Assembly: GCA_949746285.1 (NCBI GenBank)
Contig: CATJZH010000143.1
Span: 1-16,793 of the forward strand
Direction of reading: 5' to 3'
Source of the DNA: an uncultured Clostridia bacterium
GTDB taxonomy: Bacteria > Bacillota > Clostridia > TANB77 > CAG-508
Length of the DNA stretch: 16,793 nt
Shown here: piece by piece, positions 14,412-16,793 of the stretch
How positions within the stretch are numbered: the stretch's first letter is position 1
How the letters are laid out: every line of letters begins with the position of its first letter
Translations under genes and position numbers: made by a program
Notes under the pieces: model-generated
Database searches by the model: none
What the model saw: only the letters and a program-made list of their open reading frames with translations
What the model was told of the DNA's origin: nothing

Positions 14412-16793
14412 TCATAGTTTTACTAAAAATTCTTTACACTCCTCTAAAACATTTTTTAAGTTTGATAATTTAAAAGTTATGTATGGCTCCTTTGAAGGAG
14501 AGAATTTTATTCTATTTCTAAAAGTTTTCATAAGTTTATCTACTATATCAAAATTAAATTTTTCATTATCAAAATAAAAAATTATATTTTCCCTTTTTTG
14601 ACTAATTTTTAAAATATATTTTTCTCTAGCCAAAATTTTTATTCTAGCTATATCTAGTAAGTTTTCTATTTCATATGGCATCTGTCCATATCTATCTATA
14701 ATTTCATCTGTTACATTTTGAATATCTTCTTCATTTTTACATAAAGCTATATTTTGATAAATTTCAATTTTCTGTGATGAATTTTCTATAAATTCGTCTG
14801 GTATATAACTTGTTACATCTAAATCAATTTGTACATCAATTTCTTCTACAATTTCTTCGCCCTTTAACTCTTTTACAACTTGGTTTAATAATTCACAATA
14901 CATATCATATCCTATTTGTTCCATATGTCCATGTTGTATTTCACCCATTAAACTTCCTGCTCCACGAATTTCTAAATCTCTCATCGCTATTTTAAATCCT
15001 GAACCAAATTCAGTAAATTCTTTAATTGCTTTTAACCTTTTATCTGCTACTTCTGTAAGCATTTTATCTCTTTTATAAGTTATATATGCATATGCTTGCT
15101 TATCTGAACGCCCAACTCTTCCTCTAATTTGATAAAGTTGAGCAAGTCCAAGCCTATCTGCATTTTCTACAATTATAGTATTAGCATTTGGAATATCTAT
15201 TCCAGATTCTAAAATTGTTGTACATACTAATACATTACTTTTTCCATCTACAAAATTTTGCATTATGTTTTCAATCTGATTTCCTGTCATTTTTCCATGA
15301 GCATATTCTACCTTAGCTTCTTCTACTAAATCACTTATTTCTAATGCTTTTTTTTCAATTCCTTCAACATTATTAAACAAATAAAATACTTGACCATCTT
15401 TTTCTAACTCTTTTGTTATAGCTTCTTTAATAACCTCTTTATCATATTCTAATACATATGTCTGAACTGGTTTTCTATTTTGAGGTGGTTCATATATTAC
15501 TGACATGTCTCTCATACCAACTATAGACATATGAAGAGTTCTAGGAATTGGAGTTGCCGTCATTGTAAGAACATCAACACTATTTTTAAATTCTTTAATT
15601 TTTTCTTTAGCTTTAACCCCAAATCTATGTTCTTCATCAATTATTAATAATCCTAAATTTTTAAATCTCACATCTTTACTTAATACTCTATGTGTTCCAA
15701 TTAAAATATCCGCTTCACCTAAACTTAATCTTTTTAATGTTTCTGTTTGTTCTTTGTTGGTTCTAAATCTATTTAATAATTCTACTCTAATTGGATATTC
15801 TTGCATTCTCTCTTTAAATTCATCATATTGTTGTTTAGCTAGAACTGTAGTAGGTACAAGATAAACCACTTGCTTTTGGTCCATAACAGCTTTAAAAGCT
15901 GCACGAATTGCTACTTCCGTTTTTCCATATCCTACATCACCACAAAGCAGTCTATCCATTGGTTTAGATTTTTCCATATCTTTTTTTACTTCTTCTATAC
16001 ATCTTAATTGATCGTCTGTTTCAATATATTTAAAATTATCTTCAAATTCTTGTTGCCATGGTGTATCTTTTGAAAAGGCAAAGCCTTCCATTTCCTGCCT
16101 TTTAGCATAAAGTTCTATTAATTCTTCGGCCACTTCTCTTAAGTTATTTTTTACTTTAGCTTTAGTTCTATCCCATTCTTTTGAACCTAATCTATTTAAT
16201 CTTGGACCTATTTTTTCTGGTCCTACATACTTTCTAATATTATCTAAAGAATTTGTTGGTATATATAAAATATCATCATCTTTATATTTTAATTTTATAT
16301 AGTCTTTTGTAACTCCATCTGCTTTTATAGTATTTACTCCAATATATTGCCCTATTCCATGAGTTTTATGAACTATAAAATCTCCCTCTTTCAAATCGTC
16401 AAATACTATTACTTCTCCTTCTTTGAATTTAGATGGTGTTTTTAGTCTTTTAGTAATTTTTGCATCAAATAATTCTTCTGTAGATATTACTAAAAGATTT
16501 CCATCAAAAAATTCAAATCCCGTTGAAAAAGCTCCTGGTGTGATGTTTACCACACCAAGAGTTATATCATCTTCTAAAATTTCTGTATATATATTTGGTA
16601 TTTCTTTTTCTAATAATATGTTTGACAATTTTTGACATTTTTCATAACTTCCGCCTAAGATTACTGTTTGTTTTCCCCTTTTAATTGCTTCCTGTAATTC
16701 CTGAAACAGTAAATCCATTGAACTACGAAAAAAGTTGACCTCCCTATAGCTAAAGCTATATCCGTTTCTTTTTGCATGCATACTTTGTTTATC
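14412..16793 (-). CDS. mfd: Transcription-repair coupling factor Mfd (C-terminal part, 5' end off the window)
   Basis: The frame is open to the window edge and shows 793 residues, about two thirds of a full Mfd of roughly 1150. Mfd pushes stalled RNA polymerase off DNA lesions and recruits the UvrABC repair machinery. Counting from the first visible Met, the RNA polymerase-interacting CarD-like domain is at about 130-190 (KEGDFIVHKTHGIGQYIGV). The translocase follows, with Walker A GDVGYGKT (281-288), DEEH (382-385), TATPIPRT, and the second RecA lobe with GIDIPNANTIIVENAD and QIRGRVGRS. The C-terminal TRCF regulatory domain is complete. The visible Met is not the start, because codons continue upstream. 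The N-terminal UvrB-like part is missing only because of the window edge. Confidence 0.97.
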   Translation of the reverse strand, partial: DKQSMHAKRNGYSFSYREVNFFRSSMDLLFQELQEAIKRGKQTVILGGSYEKCQKLSNILLEKEIPNIYTEILEDDITLGVVNITPGAFSTGFEFFDGNLLVISTEELFDAKITKRLKTPSKFKEGEVIVFDDLKEGDFIVHKTHGIGQYIGVNTIKADGVTKDYIKLKYKDDDILYIPTNSLDNIRKYVGPEKIGPRLNRLGSKEWDRTKAKVKNNLREVAEELIELYAKRQEMEGFAFSKDTPWQQEFEDNFKYIETDDQLRCIEEVKKDMEKSKPMDRLLCGDVGYGKTEVAIRAAFKAVMDQKQVVYLVPTTVLAKQQYDEFKERMQEYPIRVELLNRFRTNKEQTETLKRLSLGEADILIGTHRVLSKDVRFKNLGLLIIDEEHRFGVKAKEKIKEFKNSVDVLTMTATPIPRTLHMSIVGMRDMSVIYEPPQNRKPVQTYVLEYDKEVIKEAITKELEKDGQVFYLFNNVEGIEKKALEISDLVEEAKVEYAHGKMTGNQIENIMQNFVDGKSNVLVCTTILESGIDIPNANTIIVENADRLGLAQLYQIRGRVGRSDKQAYAYITYKRDKMLTEVADKRLKAIKEFTEFGSGFKIAMRDLEIRGAGSLMGEIQHGHMEQIGYDMYCELLNQVVKELKGEEIVEEIDVQIDLDVTSYIPDEFIENSSQKIEIYQNIALCKNEEDIQNVTDEIIDRYGQMPYEIENLLDIARIKILAREKYILKISQKRENIIFYFDNEKFNFDIVDKLMKTFRNRIKFSPSKEPYITFKLSNLKNVLEECKEFLVKL

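Overview
The window looks like chromosomal DNA of a low-GC, anaerobic Gram-positive bacterium of the Clostridia. Base composition is very AT-rich, with arginine coded almost only by AGA and many poly-A/T tracts. Ribosome binding sites are strong (AGGAGG), and TTG or GTG starts are frequent. The gene set fits: pyruvate formate-lyase with its activase, a sortase with a surface-protein substrate, a DUF4364-type regulator and a VanS/VanR-like two-component pair. The species cannot be named from the sequence.

Layout from left to right. Bases 1-3 are the start codon of a leftward gene lying off the window. Bases 4-234 are non-coding and hold a candidate structured RNA. Bases 235-1330 are a leftward housekeeping pair, maf then trmL, behind a consensus promoter. 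Bases 1607-4657 are rightward pflB and pflA (formate and acetyl-CoA from pyruvate), separated by a strong terminator hairpin. Bases 4703-6642 are a leftward two-gene module, a sortase followed by a thioester/SpaA-type surface protein. Bases 6827-7213 encode a small membrane protein of unknown function with higher GC, its own promoter and a terminator. Bases 7388-9599 are a leftward OmpR-type response regulator and sensor kinase. Bases 9665-12801 are leftward oligoendopeptidase F preceded by a 449-residue protein with a kinase-like C-terminal half. Divergent from that is a DUF4364-like winged-helix gene (12925-13473). Bases 13531-16793 are leftward mfd (5' part off the window) followed by a SpoU-family RNA methyltransferase. 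No gene-free stretch exceeds about 280 bases. I found no tRNA, rRNA, CRISPR array or transposase.

The most unusual part is the sortase/surface-protein module. The sortase membrane anchor is readable only if one base is removed from an A6 run just after its GTG start. Its presumed substrate stops exactly at LPVTGY, with no hydrophobic helix or charged tail. The substrate's thioester domain has Lys where Gln is expected. Its Shine-Dalgarno sequence is separated from the start codon by a small hairpin. Other points of interest are the cryptic kinase-like protein upstream of pepF, the bistable RNA candidate at the left edge, the higher-GC membrane-protein cassette, and a REP-like repeat that supplies the C-terminus of an RNA methyltransferase.
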